From positions 7,892,001 to 7,956,000 of the forward strand of contig JAEOAD010000018.1 of assembly GCA_036365145.1 (NCBI GenBank): a stretch of DNA of 64,000 nucleotides, in the 5' to 3' direction. Shown here piece by piece: positions 11,300 to 23,574 of this stretch. Source of the DNA: Orientallactaga sibirica (Eukaryota; Chordata; Mammalia; Rodentia; Dipodidae). How positions within the stretch are numbered: position 1 is the stretch's first letter; each line of letters opens with the position of its first letter. A program made the position numbers and the translations under genes. The notes beneath the pieces were generated by a model that saw only the letters and a program-made list of their open reading frames with translations, was not told the origin of the DNA and made no database searches.

Positions 11300-12505
11300 A
11301 TCTACTACACATGAGGCTTTTCATTTGTCCTCCAAAAATGCATTATCTGCTATAATTGCCCAAATTCCATACATCTGAGGAAAGTTTTTGTTTCAAGTTA
11401 AGAGCTAGAACAATATTAAGAATAAAAGCTTTTTTCATGTTTCTGACATAGTCTAGAAAGTTGTATTTACAACTAAATGCAAAAATTTTATTTAGCTAGC
11501 TGGTCTGTCTCAGACATGAGAGTGTGATACTCACTTTGACAGCCTGGATCTTACAACAGCTGGGAAAGGAAGGCTTGAGTTGAGGCACCTGAGAGTTAGT
11601 TAGCTGTGTGACTCTTATAAATATTATGAGTCTTCTGGAACCTATGAATTGCCTCCATTTAAACTCAAAAGCCCTAGGATATGGTTCCCAGGGCCTGTAA
11701 AGCCTGTGATACCAGCCATAACAACTCCCCTGGCAAGAACTAAGCTTCAATTCCCACAGCCCATAAAGGACCTTGTCTGACCTTTAATATCAATTTGGAG
11801 CTGCATACATCTGTAAAGAAGCCCAAACCTGGAGCCCCAGAGAGCCACAACTCTGCCTGACAAATGCCCCCAAACTAGAAAGCAAGCCCCTACAAGCTTC
11901 ATTTCTCTCTCTCTATGGAGGAGATATGACAACTTACCCACAGGATCATAGAAAACCAAAAATTGTCTGCACACATTGATAAGAAAACTATCTTCTGCCA
12001 AACATGGTATAGCCTGGCCTGATGGGTATAGACACCAATGGATATCAAACCCCACACAGATAAAACATCTTTTAACCCCTGATGCAATTCAAGTTTTATG
12101 TAAAAGTGTTTTATGTCATAAATATCTTTCAATTAAATAAAATTGTATTACTTTATATTTAATATCTAAAAAAGATATGAAAGATGGCTATAAGGGGGGA
12201 TTTGTGCATTGATAAGATAATAAAAGCAAATGGTTTTTAATTTAAGATTTATTAAATCTTCCAGGAAATTCCACTATAAGTCTTGCCTCATTCTTGCCCT
12301 TCAAACTCATCTCCAAGAAAATTTCCTGAAATATTAAATGTATTTTCCCTTAAACATATGTCCTTAAAATATATGTTTTTAATTTACTAATATATTCACT
12401 GCATTTATTAATGAAGTCAAATATGGTACTGTACCAGGTGGATATAACATATACTGATCAAATAAGGATATTTGGTATTCCCATCTTCATCATTTCTTCA
12501 TGTTT
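11300..12505. other. Unannotated stretch
   Basis: No gene or confident repeat. The 11490-12070 part has mixed composition and modest minus-strand ORFs without recognisable domains; it may be an old LTR or LINE remnant. Confidence 0.4.
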
Positions 12506-12511
12506 GGAGCT

Positions 12512-12612
12512 GTAATAGTTATTTTACATTACCATGACAAAATACATGGAAGAAACAATGTAAAGAAGGAAGGAGTTATTTTGACTCATAGTTTCACTGA
12601 GTTCATTCCATT
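12512..12612 (-). mobile_element. MaLR LTR fragment, antisense
   Basis: 'GTAATAGTTATTTTACATTA' followed by 'CCATGACAAAATAC' and 'GGAGTTATTTTGACTCATAG' is the antisense of a MaLR LTR 3' end. It is head-to-head with the next LTR. Confidence 0.55.
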
Positions 12613-12631
12613 ATGACAGGAAAAGCCTGGG

Positions 12632-12990
12632 GTTGGAATATAAAATGTTCCCCTTACATAGGCACAAATGTTTGAATACTTTGTCCTCAGCTAGTGGCAC
12701 TGTTTGGGAAGTTAGTGGAACTTTTAGGAGGCAGAATCTTGCTAGAGGAAGTAGATTATTAAAAGTGGGCCTTGAGGTTTTCTACCCCAGGCCTAATTCC
12801 TTTTCACTGTCTCAGCTTCCTGACTATGGATAAGATGCAACCAACTGCCTCCTGGTCCAGTTACCATGCCTTCTCAGACATGATGAATTATATCCCCAGG
12901 CAGTATACGCCAAGGTAAACTCTTCTTCCCTTAAGCTGCTTCTTTCCAGTATTTAGTCACAGTAATGGGAAAAGTAAGTAATACTGTGGG
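12632..12990 (+). mobile_element. MaLR solo LTR (MTE/ORR1-like)
   Basis: Ordered landmarks: 'CTTTGTCCTCAGCTAGTGGC', 'GTGGAACTTTTAGGAGGCAG', 'GGGCCTTGAGGTTTTCTACC', 'TCAGCTTCCTGACTATGG', and the 3' 'TTAGTCACAGTAATGGGAAA' with an AGTAAGTAATA end. Near-complete LTR of about 360 bp. Confidence 0.82.
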
Positions 12991-13359
12991 GCAGTACAAT
13001 TCACATTGGGTAGGGTAGAAAAAGCAGGAATGGAGATTATCTGCTAGTTTTCTCCTTTTTGCTCTTTTATTCAGTAAGAAGTTCACATTTAGGGCAGGTC
13101 TCTTCCCCTTAGTTAATTCTTTCTGAAAACACTGTAATAGACACCCCACATTTATGCCTCATCATTGCCAAGGTGATTCTAAATCCATTCACATTGACAA
13201 TGAAGGTTAGCCTTCGTAGGAGCCTACAAGTTTCTTTCTTCCACATACATCTTCATGAAGTATGCAATAGGTTATTGGGAACCATAGTCATCCCCATGTG
13301 CTATGGAAAACAGCATTGTTTTATTCAACCTCCCTCTATTTTTCTTCCCTTTCTACTAT

Positions 13360-13560
13360 TTCTAATCTCTAGTCATCATTAGTCTATTTTCAGGTTGATT
13401 TATTAGGTTGCACAAGGAGAGAATATGTGGTATATGTCTTTCTGTGACTAACTTGTTTCATAATGTTATTCAGCTCCATTCATTTTGCTATATATGCCAT
13501 GGTTTCATTCTTAATTATAACTAAATAAAGTTCCATTGCCAAGTAGATATTTTAATAAAT
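13360..13560 (-). mobile_element. Old L1 ORF2 3'-end fragment, antisense
   Basis: 'CATAATGTTATTCAGCTCCA' followed by 'TTCATTTTGCTATATATGCC' and 'GGTTTCATTCTT' matches the antisense of the L1 ORF2 C-terminal coding region. Highly diverged. Confidence 0.6.
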
Positions 13561-13915
13561 TAGGATACTAAACTACATGACAAGTAACAGCAATGACATA
13601 TAGAAGATATTTGGTAATTCTCCACCATCTGTAGAGATGCATTATTTAAAGAACTTAATAGTTCTATAATGTTATATATTCTAATGTTGGGGGGGGGCAC
13701 AAGATCTGATTTGACATAGACAGGGACAGCTTAAAACTATTTCCCTGAATGATTATTGACAGGGTCTTCTTTTACCACTGAAAGCACACCAGATAGAGAG
13801 TACATTATGTGGTCACCTCAGCCAGTGTTCTCAATTTTGCAGAAAGGGACATAGTACTCTACAGGGGAGAAGGTTCTGGTCTTACCTTATATTCACAACT
13901 AGTTATCCCTATCAT

Positions 13916-14645
13916 TTTTTTTTTACTTTTACATTCATGTTGGTGCCTCTGGTTGCCTCATCCCTGACCTCCCCCTCCGAAGGGACCCTCCTCATTGGGG
14001 AATGTGGGGGGTAGCCAACAGTTATGGGGGAGAGACAAAATCTCTGTGCATAATGACCCAACTGTGGCTCTAACACTGTTTCTGCCTCCTCTGCTGTGAA
14101 TTTCCTTGAGCCACATTGGCTTCGTTTTAGTTCTACTTCAGTGATAAGGTCTTGGGAGCCTCTGTGTCTCTGGATATCTGGCTTAGTAGGAGTTGAATGT
14201 TCTCTGTGTTTATCTCCTTCAGCCTTGTCAGCCTTGTTCTGATGTTGGGTTTACCAAGAAATCTGCACTCTTGCCCATTTCCCCTGTTACTCTATGGTTT
14301 CAGCTGGGGACCTGGTGAGATGCGATAGGCTGATCCTCCCTTCAGGTTCATCATCCATCTGAAAAAGAGAAACAAATTCTCCAACACAGAGAGAAATTAG
14401 TACCAGGTAGATGGAATGGCCATAGTTATTTTAGAGAGAATTTTATATGCATAGGCCCTCTTTTAGCCCACATTTTCTGGGAGCATGATATTGAAGAATG
14501 GACTCATTTTTTGTACATGGTTTTGACTTATTTCCTAGTTCCAGCTATGAGTTCCATTCCACTGAGTGGATCTATTAGCAAAATCAAGAGCAGTTGGTTA
14601 CCCACCATGGCTGTGTCATAGAAGATGGAAACATTCAGCCATTTT
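13916..14645 (-). mobile_element. L1 3'UTR/3' end, antisense
   Basis: Starts with a T-rich stretch and then 'ACATTCATGTTGGTGCCTCT'. 'GGGACCCTCCTCATTGGGGA' and 'CAGTTATGGGGGAGAGACAA' are the reverse complement of the 3'UTR seen in plus orientation at 30230-31130. Ends near the CACTGGC(A)15 segment. Confidence 0.78.
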
Positions 14646-15271
14646 CACTGGCAAAAAAAAAAAAAAAGCCAGATTGTACCACACAGATTTTCAAAATGTG
14701 TAGATTATACATACATATGGATTTTTGGTACCCTTTCTTACTTATTTGAAATATGTATATGCTTTTATACTATTTTAGCTAACTGAAAACTAGCTAACAC
14801 CTTAAATTAGCATTGTCAAATCCTTAGCCAATAGGATTTCTAAAGAATTGTTGCAGAAGTGAAGGGAGCCTCAGTGGGCTTGACTCCCACTCCCACTGTT
14901 CTTATCCTTCAGTCAGCCAAAACACCTCTACTTTGTTTTATACTGTACATAAAATTTCACTGGATCAGGAGTGAATCACACTGACCATGCAGACCTGTAG
15001 CACAAAATAAGGAAGTCTCTCTGGAACATGTTACTAAAACTAAGTTCATTGTTCTTATCCTAGACTTCTCAAACTGTGTTTTTCCTTCTCAGAGACTCCC
15101 ACCACCTTTCATCCCCAGATGAGATGGTCAGCAACTAGGGAGGCACCAGAATACCTTCTTCACCTCTCCACTGCATATGTTTCCAAATAGAAGACAGAGC
15201 TGTGCACCTGTCATTTGGACTGTCACTATAATTGTTCTGACTGCCAACTCTAGCTTCTCTATGTCTAGTGA

Positions 15272-15281
15272 AGATGGTTCC
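15272..15281 (+). repeat. Candidate L1 target-site duplication, left copy
   Basis: AGATGGTTCC here recurs at 23059-23068, just beyond the L1 tail. It could instead be the L1 5' start, since related L1s begin with a similar AAGATGG motif, so the duplication is probable rather than certain. Confidence 0.5.
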
Positions 15282-16528
15282 AGACTTCCCATTAAGTAGC
15301 AGCATAGGAACCACACCAAAACAGGCTGGGGGGAAAAAAGCAAAAACAAAACCCCAGCAAAATACACTCTTCTACTAAAAAGTGAGGTGCATACTAAATT
15401 ATCAATCACAGCAGAGAAGTAGGAGAGACCCAGACTGTCTGGAGCCCACAGAAGCAGGCAGAAGCGGCTCCAGCAGCAGGGGCGAGTTCCACGTGGCTGC
15501 AGCTACCAGGTTTGCCTGAGCCAAAGGATTTTAAAGCCAGGTGAGGGGATTTTCCAATCACACTGGCCTCCTTGCAAACTCAAGAAATGTGGAAGGAGGA
15601 TGGCAGGGACCGATGGAGCGGCTTGTGAGGAAGAGGACCACGTGGACCACCAGGCAGACTTCAGCCTCCATCCACAGCCTCCCCTCCTCCACCACCAGCA
15701 CAAGCGCCAGCAAGCACCAGAGACCTGGGAAAGAAAGCTCACCTACCCAGCATCCAGCACAATTAAAACAGTGACCCACAGATGCAGCCGGCCTTCCAGA
15801 GCCCACAATACAGCAAAGAAGGACCCAAGAAACCATGCAGCATAGCTGAGATCAAAGCCATCCCAACAGGTAACTGGGATTACACCAGGTCAGTACCCAC
15901 CAAATAAGCCTGGTGTATAGGCTTGCATCCAAAGAGCTAATTGTACCTTCCATGTCAGTGTAAATTATATGTTAAACCTGATAGATGATCAGATCTGACA
16001 TTCTTAAATAAGCTATATTTTGGGCTGCTCATTTGTTGCTTCCTGATTTATAGTGCCTTTGTTTCCTCTTATGGCATTTGTTGGGGAAGGGTCCCACTTG
16101 GCCACAAGCTGACCTTGGAACCCTCTACAGACCAAAACTTTTAGCCTCCTAGTTGACAGGATTAAGGGTGTGGGGCAACACACATCCTTAGGGACTGTGA
16201 CAGTGTTAAAGGATCTATTTGTCATAATACCTACTTTTGCCCAAATACTCTGTGGTGTATTTCATTGAATGAGTACATTGCTTAGTTAAATTTTTAGAAT
16301 TTGATTGTATTCTGTTCCATTCAGCCCACTTGAATACTCTCATAGCAGGCAAACCCAACTCCTAGGGTCACTTTTACGATTACTCTGAGAGTCTTAAGAG
16401 CCACACCTAGCACCTTAAGCTCCTACCCTGAAGATATATAACATCAGATTGATTGATACATCTAATATTACTGCAAATAATTAGAAAAAATAGAAATTAG
16501 AATAATTACTGCAATAAATTAATCCAAG

Positions 16529-17478
16529 ATGCAAAAATCTCTACATTATAATACAAGAAACACAAAAAATCATGACAATATAAATCCACCAAAAAGTATT
16601 AATATATCAGAAATGACCTTCAGTGAGACTGAATTAGAGGAAATGCCTGAGAAAGATTTCAAAAGAATGATTATAAATATGTTCAAAGAACTCAAAGAGG
16701 AAATGAAAGGGTTCAAAGACCTCAAAGAGGAAATCAAAGTATTCAAAGAACACACAGGAAACCAATTTACTGAAATAAGGAGGTCAATACTAGACATAAA
16801 TAAAGAAATAGAAATAATAAAGAAAACCCAGTCAGAAATACTAACAATAAAGAACACAGTCAGTGAAATGAAAAACTCTGTAGAAAATCTCTCTAGTAGG
16901 ATAGATGAAGGAGAGAACAGAATATCTAAACTAGAAGACCAGGTGGAAGATCTAATACTGTCCAACAAAGAGAAAGACATAATAATAGGAAGGTATGAAT
17001 GGGAATTTCAAGATACTTGGGACACTATGAAAAGATCAAACATAAGAATTCAAGGTATAGTAGAAGGATAAGAATTTCACTCCAAAGGCATAGTTGGTGG
17101 TTTCAACAAAATCATAGAAGAAAACTTCCCCCAAATTGGGAAAGGGATGCCAATGCAGATACAAGAAGCCTTATGACACCAAACAGACAAAACCTGGAAA
17201 GAACATTTTCCCACAATATTATAATTAAACTACCAAACATACAAACCAAAGAAAATATATTGAAAGCAGCTAGAGAGAAAAAGCAAGTCACCTACAAAGG
17301 CAAGACCATCAGAATCACAGCAGATTACTCAACACAAACTTTAAAAGCCAGAAAGGCTTGGAGTGATGTATTCCAAGTTCTGAAAGATAACAACTGTCAA
17401 CCAAGGTTACTTTATCCTGCAAAGCTATCCATTCAAATAGATGGAGAAATAAGGACATTCCACAAAAAAGCAGGCTAA
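16529..17478 (+). pseudogene. L1 ORF1 (RNA-binding chaperone protein), disrupted
   Basis: ORF1p is the trimeric RNA-binding protein of the L1 RNP. The ATG at 16529 opens a 180-codon frame whose N-terminal half is Lys/Glu/Ile-rich with heptad spacing, as expected for the coiled coil (about residues 45-150). The downstream RRM and C-terminal domain is recognisable: 'NIQTKENILKAAREKKQVTY', then 'KGKTIRITADYS' and 'NNCQPRLLYPAKLSI'. Two lesions separate the halves: a TAA at 17069-17071 where the copy at 52320 has a GAA-type codon, and an apparent 1-nt deletion near 17172-17176 (GCCTTATGACACC against GCTTTTAGAACACC). Intact family members are about 300-350 residues, so this was once near full length. 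Confidence 0.88.
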
Positions 17479-17689
17479 CGGAATATTTGAAGACAAAACC
17501 AGGTCTACAGAAAATACTTGAAAGGATCCTCCATGCTGAAGAGAAAGAAAAGCACACATATAAGGAACCTGGAAGAAACAAACCATACTCCAATACTAGT
17601 TAATATAAGAGAGCAAAAGTAAAACTGGAAGAAATACAAAACAAGAAAAATGGCAAGAATAAATAAATACACACCTTTCAATAATAACT

Positions 17690-20600
17690 CTTAATATCAA
17701 TGGCCTGAATGCCCCAACCAAAAGACATAGGTTTGCAGATTGGGTTAAAAAGCAGGATCCTTCAATTTGTTGAAGAAACTCCAAGAAACTCACCTTTCTA
17801 CAAAGGATGGACACTATCTTAGGGTGAAAGGCTGGAAAACGGTGTTTCAAGCAAATAGGCCTAGAAAACAAGCAGGGGTTGCTATCCTAATATCTGACAG
17901 GGTAGACTTCAGACCAACATTAATTAGGAAAGATAAGGAAGGTCACTTTATATTGATTAAAGGAATGCTCAAACAGGAGGACATTACAATCCTAAACATA
18001 TATGCACCTAACATGGGGGCTCCCAATTTCATCAAACAAACACTATTAGAACTAAGGTCACAGATAACACCAAATACACTTGTAGTGGGTGACATCAACA
18101 CCCCACTCTCACCATTTGACAGGTCATCCCAGCAAAAAAATAAACAGAGAACTTCTAGATTAAATGAGGTCATAGAACAAATGGACCTAACAGATATATA
18201 CAGGATATTTCATCTAAATGCTGAAGAATACACATTCATTAAAGCAGCACATGGAACATTCTCTAAAATAGACCATTTATTAGGACACAAAGCAAATCTT
18301 ATCAAATATAGGAAAATTGAAATAATTTCTTGCACTCTATCAGATCACAATGGGATCAAACTACAAATCAATAACAAGAAAAGCTATAGAGCATACACAA
18401 AATCATGGAAACTAAATAATACACTACTAAATGATGAATGGGTCAATGAAGAAATCAAGAAGGAAATAAAAAAAATTCATGGAGTCAGGGCTGGAGAGAT
18501 GGCTTAGCGGATAAGGCACCTGCCTCCTAAGCCTAAGAACGCTGGTTACAATCTCCAGGTCCCACTTTTAGCCAGATGCAAAAGGGGTGCAATGCCACAC
18601 TTGACCACAAGGGGGCGCATGCATCTGGATTTCGTTCACAGCAGCTGAGAGACTGCTGGTGCTCCCATCTCTATCTGTGTTCCTCTCCCTCTCTCTGTCT
18701 CTCTCTCTCTCTAAAAAAAAAAAAAATTCATGGAGTCAAATGAGAATGTGAAGACAATATACCAAAACCTTTGGGACACAATGAAGGCAGTCCTAAGAGG
18801 GAAATTTATAGCTCTAACTACCTATATAAGAAATTAGAGAGTTCACAAGTAAACAATTTAATACTTCACCTCAAGGCCTTGGAAAGAGAAGAACAAGGCA
18901 AACCAAAAATCAGTAGATGAGAAGAAATAATAAAGATTAAGGCAGAAATTAATGAAATGGAAACCAAAAAAAAAAAACAATCAAAAGAATCAATGAAACA
19001 AAGAGTTGGTTCTTTGAAAGGATAAACAAGATTGATAAACCCTTAGCAAATCTGACCAAAAGGAGGAGAGAACAGACACGAATTAATAAAATTAGAGATG
19101 GAAAAGGCACCATTACAATAGATACCACAGAAATTTAAAAAAATCATAGGGACATACTATAAGAACATATATACCACTAAGTTTGAAAATCTAAAAGAAA
19201 TGGATGATTTACTTGATTTATATGACCTACCTAAATTAAGTCAAGATGAGATTAACCACTTAAATAGACCTATAACAAGTATGGACATCTAAGCATTTAT
19301 AAAAAATCTCCCAACTAAAAAAATCCCAGGCCCAGATGGATTCACTGCTGAATTTTACCAGACCTTCATGGAAGAACTAACACCGATGCTTCTTAAACTT
19401 TGCCATAAAATAGAAGAAGAAGGAACCCTACCGAACTCCTTCTATGAAGCCAGCATCCCAAAACCAGACAAAGATAGAACGAAAAAGAAACATTACAGAC
19501 CAATCTCCCTCATGAATACAGATGCAAAAATTCTCAACAAAATATTGGCAAACAGAATACAAGAATATATCAGAAAGATCATTCACCCTGACCAAGTAGG
19601 CTTTTATCCCAGAGATGCAGGGTTGGCTCAACATACATAAATTGATAAATGTAATACATCATATAAATGGACTGAATGACAAAAATCACATGATCATCTC
19701 ATTAGATGCAGAAAAAGCATTTGACAAAATCCAACATCCCTTCATGATAAAAGTCCTACAGAGACTGGGAATAAAAGGAACATATCTCAACATAATAAAG
19801 ACTATTTATGACAAACCCACAGCCAACATAATACTAAATGGAGAAAAACTTGAAGCTTTTCCACTAAAATCAGGCATAAGACAAGGGTGTCCACTGTCCC
19901 CACTTTTGTTTAATATAGTACTGGAAGTCTTAGCCATAGCAATAAGGCAAGAGACACACATAAAAGGGATCAAGTTATCATTATTTGCAGATGATATGAT
20001 TCTATGCATAAAGGACCCTAAAGACTCTACCAGCAGACTGTTAGAGCTGATAAACACCTATAGCCATGTAGCAGGATACAAAATAAATGCACAGAAATCA
20101 GTAGCCATCCTATATGCTAACAACAAACACACAGAAGATGAAATCATAGAATCACTCCCATTCACAATTGCATCAAAAAAAAAGTACTTTGTGGTAAACC
20201 TAACCAAGGAAGTGAAGGATCTCTATGAGGAGAACTTTAAAACACTCAAGTGAGAAATTGCAGAAGACACTAGGAAATGGAAAAACATCCCCTGTTCTTA
20301 GATAGGAAGAATAAATATTGTGAAAATAGCAATCCTACCAAAAGCAATCTATACATTTAATGCAATCCCCATCAAAATTCCAAGGCATTCTTCATGGAAA
20401 TAGAAAAAACAATCCAAAAATTCACTTGGAAGCACAAAAATCCTCAGGTATCTAAAACAATTTTGAGCAAGAAAAATAAGGCTGGGGGTATCACCACACC
20501 TGATTTTAACCTATATTACAGAGCCATAGTAACAAAAACAGCATGGTACTGGCACAAAAACAGACATGTAGATCAATGGAACAGAATAAAGGACCCTGAC

Positions 20601-21704
20601 ATAAGTCCAGGTAGTTATAGCCACCTGATCTTTGACAAAAATGCCACTAATACTCATTGGAGAAAAGACAGCCTCTTCAGCATATGGTACTGGGAAAATT
20701 GGATATGCATCTGTAGAAGGATGAAAATAGATCTTTCTCTCTCTCCATGCACAAGAATCAGGTCCACATGGATCAAAGACTTTAATATCAGACCTGAAAC
20801 TCTGAAACTGCTAGAGGAAAAAGTAGGGAAAACCCTTCAACATATTGGTCTTGGCAAAGACTTTCTGAAAATAACCCCAATCATTCAGGAAATAATACCA
20901 CAGATCAACTGCTGGGACCTCATGAAATTACAAAGCTTTTGTACAGCTAAGGACACTGTGAATACAGCAAAGAGGCAACCTACAGAATGGGAGAAAATCT
21001 TTTCCAGCTGTACATCTGACAGAGGGTTAATATCTAGGATATACAAAGAACTCAAAAAATTAAATACTAAGAAATGAAACAACCCAATTAAAAATGGGCT
21101 ATGGAACTAAATAGAGAGTTCTCAGAAGAAGAAATACAGATGGCATATAAACATCTAAAAAATGTTCTACATCCATAGTCATCAGGGAAATGCAGATTAA
21201 AACTACCTTGAGATTCCATCTCACTCCTGTCAGATTGGCTACCATCATGAAAACAAATGACTATAAATGCTGGTGAGGATGCGGAAAAAGAGGAACACTT
21301 CTACACTGTTGGTGGGAATGCAACCTTGTACAGCCATTGCGGAAATCAGTGTGGAGGTTCCTGAGACAGCTAAATATAGATCTACATTATGACCCAGCTA
21401 TACCACTCCTAGGTATATATCCTAAGGACTTGCCTCACTACCTTAAAGATACTTGCTCAACCATGTTTATTGCCGCTCTATTCACAATAGCTAGAAATGG
21501 AACCAGCCTAGATGTCCCTCAACTGATGAGTGGATAATGAAGATGTGGCACATTTACACAATGGAGTTCTACTGAGCAGTAAAGAAAAATGAAGCTGTGA
21601 AATTTGCTGGGAAATGGATGGATCTGGAAAGGATTATACTTAGTGAGATAATCCAGGCTCAGAAAGCCAAACATCACATGTTCTCTCTCATATGTGGATC
21701 CTAG
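17690..21704 (+). pseudogene. L1 ORF2 (endonuclease-reverse transcriptase), disrupted
   Basis: The endonuclease domain is visible from about 17693 ('NINGLNAPTKR'), then QETH, 'GDINTPLSPFDR', 'KIDHLLGHK' and 'SDHNG', which are the AP-endonuclease signature blocks. The reverse transcriptase follows at about 19300-20250, with 'GFYPRDAG', the '[11 protein letters not shown]' finger/palm block, '[14 protein letters not shown]' and the catalytic 'FADDMIL'. The C-terminal part runs to about 21704 with the 'WWECN' Cys-rich region and 'LLGIYPKDLPHYLKDT'. Lesions: TGA plus frame change near 17770, a SINE insertion at 18488, multiple stops at 18830-19290, and frame breaks near 19610, 20255-20390 and 21080. 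No full-length product is possible. Confidence 0.9.
18488..18718 (+). mobile_element. DIP-like SINE (long subtype) inserted in L1 ORF2
   Basis: Head GGGCTGGAGAGATGGCTTAG, the long-subtype body with 'GGGGTGCAATGCCACACTTG', then (CT)n and A-tail. A 20-nt TSD (A-run then ATTCATGGAGTCA) lies at 18468-18487 and 18719-18738. It interrupts ORF2 between the endonuclease and RT domains, so it post-dates the L1. The A-rich left end of the target is typical of L1-endonuclease-primed integration. Confidence 0.97.
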
Positions 21705-22640
21705 CTACAATAATTGGACTTCTAAGCGAGTAAAAATAAAACTCAGTAGCAGAAGCCAGTAAGCTAGAAAGAGATATAAAGGGAATAGAAAGGGAGGGAG
21801 GGGGGACTTAATAGGATGGTATTGTATATATGTAAGTAGAAGAACAGATTAATGGGGGTGAAAAGGCCTAAGTGAGGTCAGGGGAAGAGATTGAGTAAAG
21901 GAACGGTAGAGGGAGGGCTAATCAAAATCTAAGAGGATATAAAAAAATCATATGGAAACCTACTTTTCTGGACAATGGAACACTCAGAAGCCATATATTG
22001 TTATTAGAAAATTTTCAGTGTCAGGGATGGGATACCTTCCAGTGAGTTGTTGGCCAGGGAGGTCACAGATACCCCCAAAACAATATAGGCCATTGCTGAG
22101 GCCCTTGGTTTCCCACCAGGAATAGATGGTAAGACCCTATTGCTGAAGACTCCATATACTTGGGTGGCAAGTTCACTGAGAAAACCTGCTGGAGCTGAGC
22201 TGAAAGCCTCCTCCATGAAGACCAGCTGACAGAAAGTTGGAAAGAGCTACACTGCATGCAGTTAGTTCAATGGGAGAGAGAAAACACCAGTGAAGGTACT
22301 CAACAGTGAACACTGCAAGCTTTAAATTTGGCCAGCCAGGCAAAATGAGCCAATAGGTGCAATAGTGGCATATCTGTTATGGGGGAAACCAACTGCTCTC
22401 TAATTGGACCGGAGGCCCACTCCATGGGAGGGAATACATCCCAGATACTGAAAACATATGACAGGGGTAGTTATGAACCCTAAGGGTGTAATGTCTGCTG
22501 GTATCTCTCTAAATGTATATATTATACTCACCAAACTGCCCAGTAAGCACTTCTCTTAATGTCCAACCCACATATTAATGCTACTCTCATTTTTTGTTAG
22601 ATAAGCTTCTCTTTTCAGATGGTGGCAACCTTGGGATGAC

Positions 22641-23012
22641 TCAGAAGGCAACATGGTGCTGAGAAGAAGTGACAGAGGAGTGCTCAGCACTGAAACATCT
22701 CAGACCTACCTTCCAAGGCTCAGGGTCCATTGCAGAAGAGGGGGCAGAAAGAATGTAAGAGCCAAAGGAAGAGTAGAACTCCTTACAACATGCTCCTCCA
22801 GACACAAATGGCCTGGATATACATGACCTCACAGTGCCTGACACTAACTACATAAGACCATCATAATATGAGGAAAAGATCATGACATCAAACTGAAAAG
22901 AGAAACTGATTGAGAGGGGGAGGGGATATGACGGACAGTGAAGTTTCAAAGGGGAAAGTGGGGGTAGGGAGGGAAATAACATGGGATATTGTCTACAATT
23001 AAAGAAGTTGTC

Positions 23013-23043
<31 letters not shown>

Positions 23044-23058
23044 ACAACAATAAAGCAC
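22641..23058 (+). other. L1 3'UTR end with (AAT)n(AAC)n tail
   Basis: The distal 3'UTR ends 'AAGAAGTTGTCAGT' followed by about nine AAT units, AACAACAACAATAAA and the candidate right TSD. The sister copy at 54890-54935 ends in a plain A-rich tail, so the trinucleotide tail grew by slippage after or during integration. Confidence 0.75.
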
Positions 23059-23068
23059 AGATGGTTCC

Positions 23069-23370
23069 CACCTCCTAATGATGCCAGCTTCCTTTGGGTC
23101 AGCATCTTCTGAAGTGACTTGCTCCTAAACAGCAGAATACAGCAAATATGGTTGGCTACCACTTCTCTGAATAGAACACATAAGACTATGACTTCCATCT
23201 TGCTAGCAGACTCTCCCTTTTGCTAGTTTGGATGAAACATAACATGTTTGATCTGGACTATGGAAAGTCTCATGTAGCAAAGAAGAAAGAAAGTTTGAGA
23301 GTCAAGGTGATTAATCCCCTTTTACAGATAATAAAACTGGGGCTCAGGCATCTTATTCAAAACTTCAAAG
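23069..23370. other. Unannotated stretch after the L1
   Basis: No gene or repeat recognised. Mixed-composition sequence. Confidence 0.4.
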
Positions 23371-23371
23371 C

Positions 23372-23570
23372 TGGAACTGGGGAGTTGGCTTAGAGGTTAA
23401 GGTGCTTGCCTATGAAGCCTAAGGACCCAGGTTCAGTTTCCTAATACCCATGTAAGCCAGATGCACAAAGTGATGCATGCATCTGGAGTTTGCAGTGTCT
23501 GGGGGCTCTGGTGCACCCATTCTCTCTATCTTTCTCTCTGCCTTTCTCTCTCTGCTAAATAAATAACTAT
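23372..23570 (+). mobile_element. DIP-like SINE (short subtype), older copy
   Basis: 'GGAACTGGGGAGTTGGCTTAG' head, 'CCTAAGGACCCAGGTTCAG' B-box region, 'GTAAGCCAGATGCACAAAG', a CT-rich stretch and an AAATAAATAA tail. More substitutions than in neighbouring copies. Confidence 0.88.
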
Positions 23571-23574
23571 AACA

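Larger units (their letters stand above)
15282..23058 (+). mobile_element. Nearly full-length LINE-1 retrotransposon (inactive)
   Basis: Complete L1 architecture: a GC-richer 5'UTR of about 1.25 kb, ORF1 (16529-17478), an inter-ORF gap, ORF2 (about 17690-21704), a 3'UTR with a G-rich tract (GGGAGGGAGGGGGG near 21792-21808) and an (AAT)n/(AAC)n tail at about 23013-23055. About 7.8 kb including a 231-bp SINE. The 5'UTR aligns by eye with that of the L1 at 50605 ('CCACACCAAAACAGGCTGGG', then the 'CAAAATACACTC' and 'GAGATTTTCCAA'-type segments). Nonsense, frameshift and insertion lesions make it non-autonomous today. Confidence 0.93.

Noticed and set aside
10842..11314. His/Thr-rich 140-codon ORF
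   Set aside because: It covers CA/TG repeats only.
15503..15845. Several overlapping ORFs of 77-92 codons as genes
   Set aside because: They lie within the GC-richer 5'UTR of the L1 and have no protein-family character.
18488..18560. Functional tRNA gene at the SINE head
   Set aside because: The A- and B-box-like segments belong to a SINE with body, tail and TSD; no cloverleaf-forming tRNA is evident.
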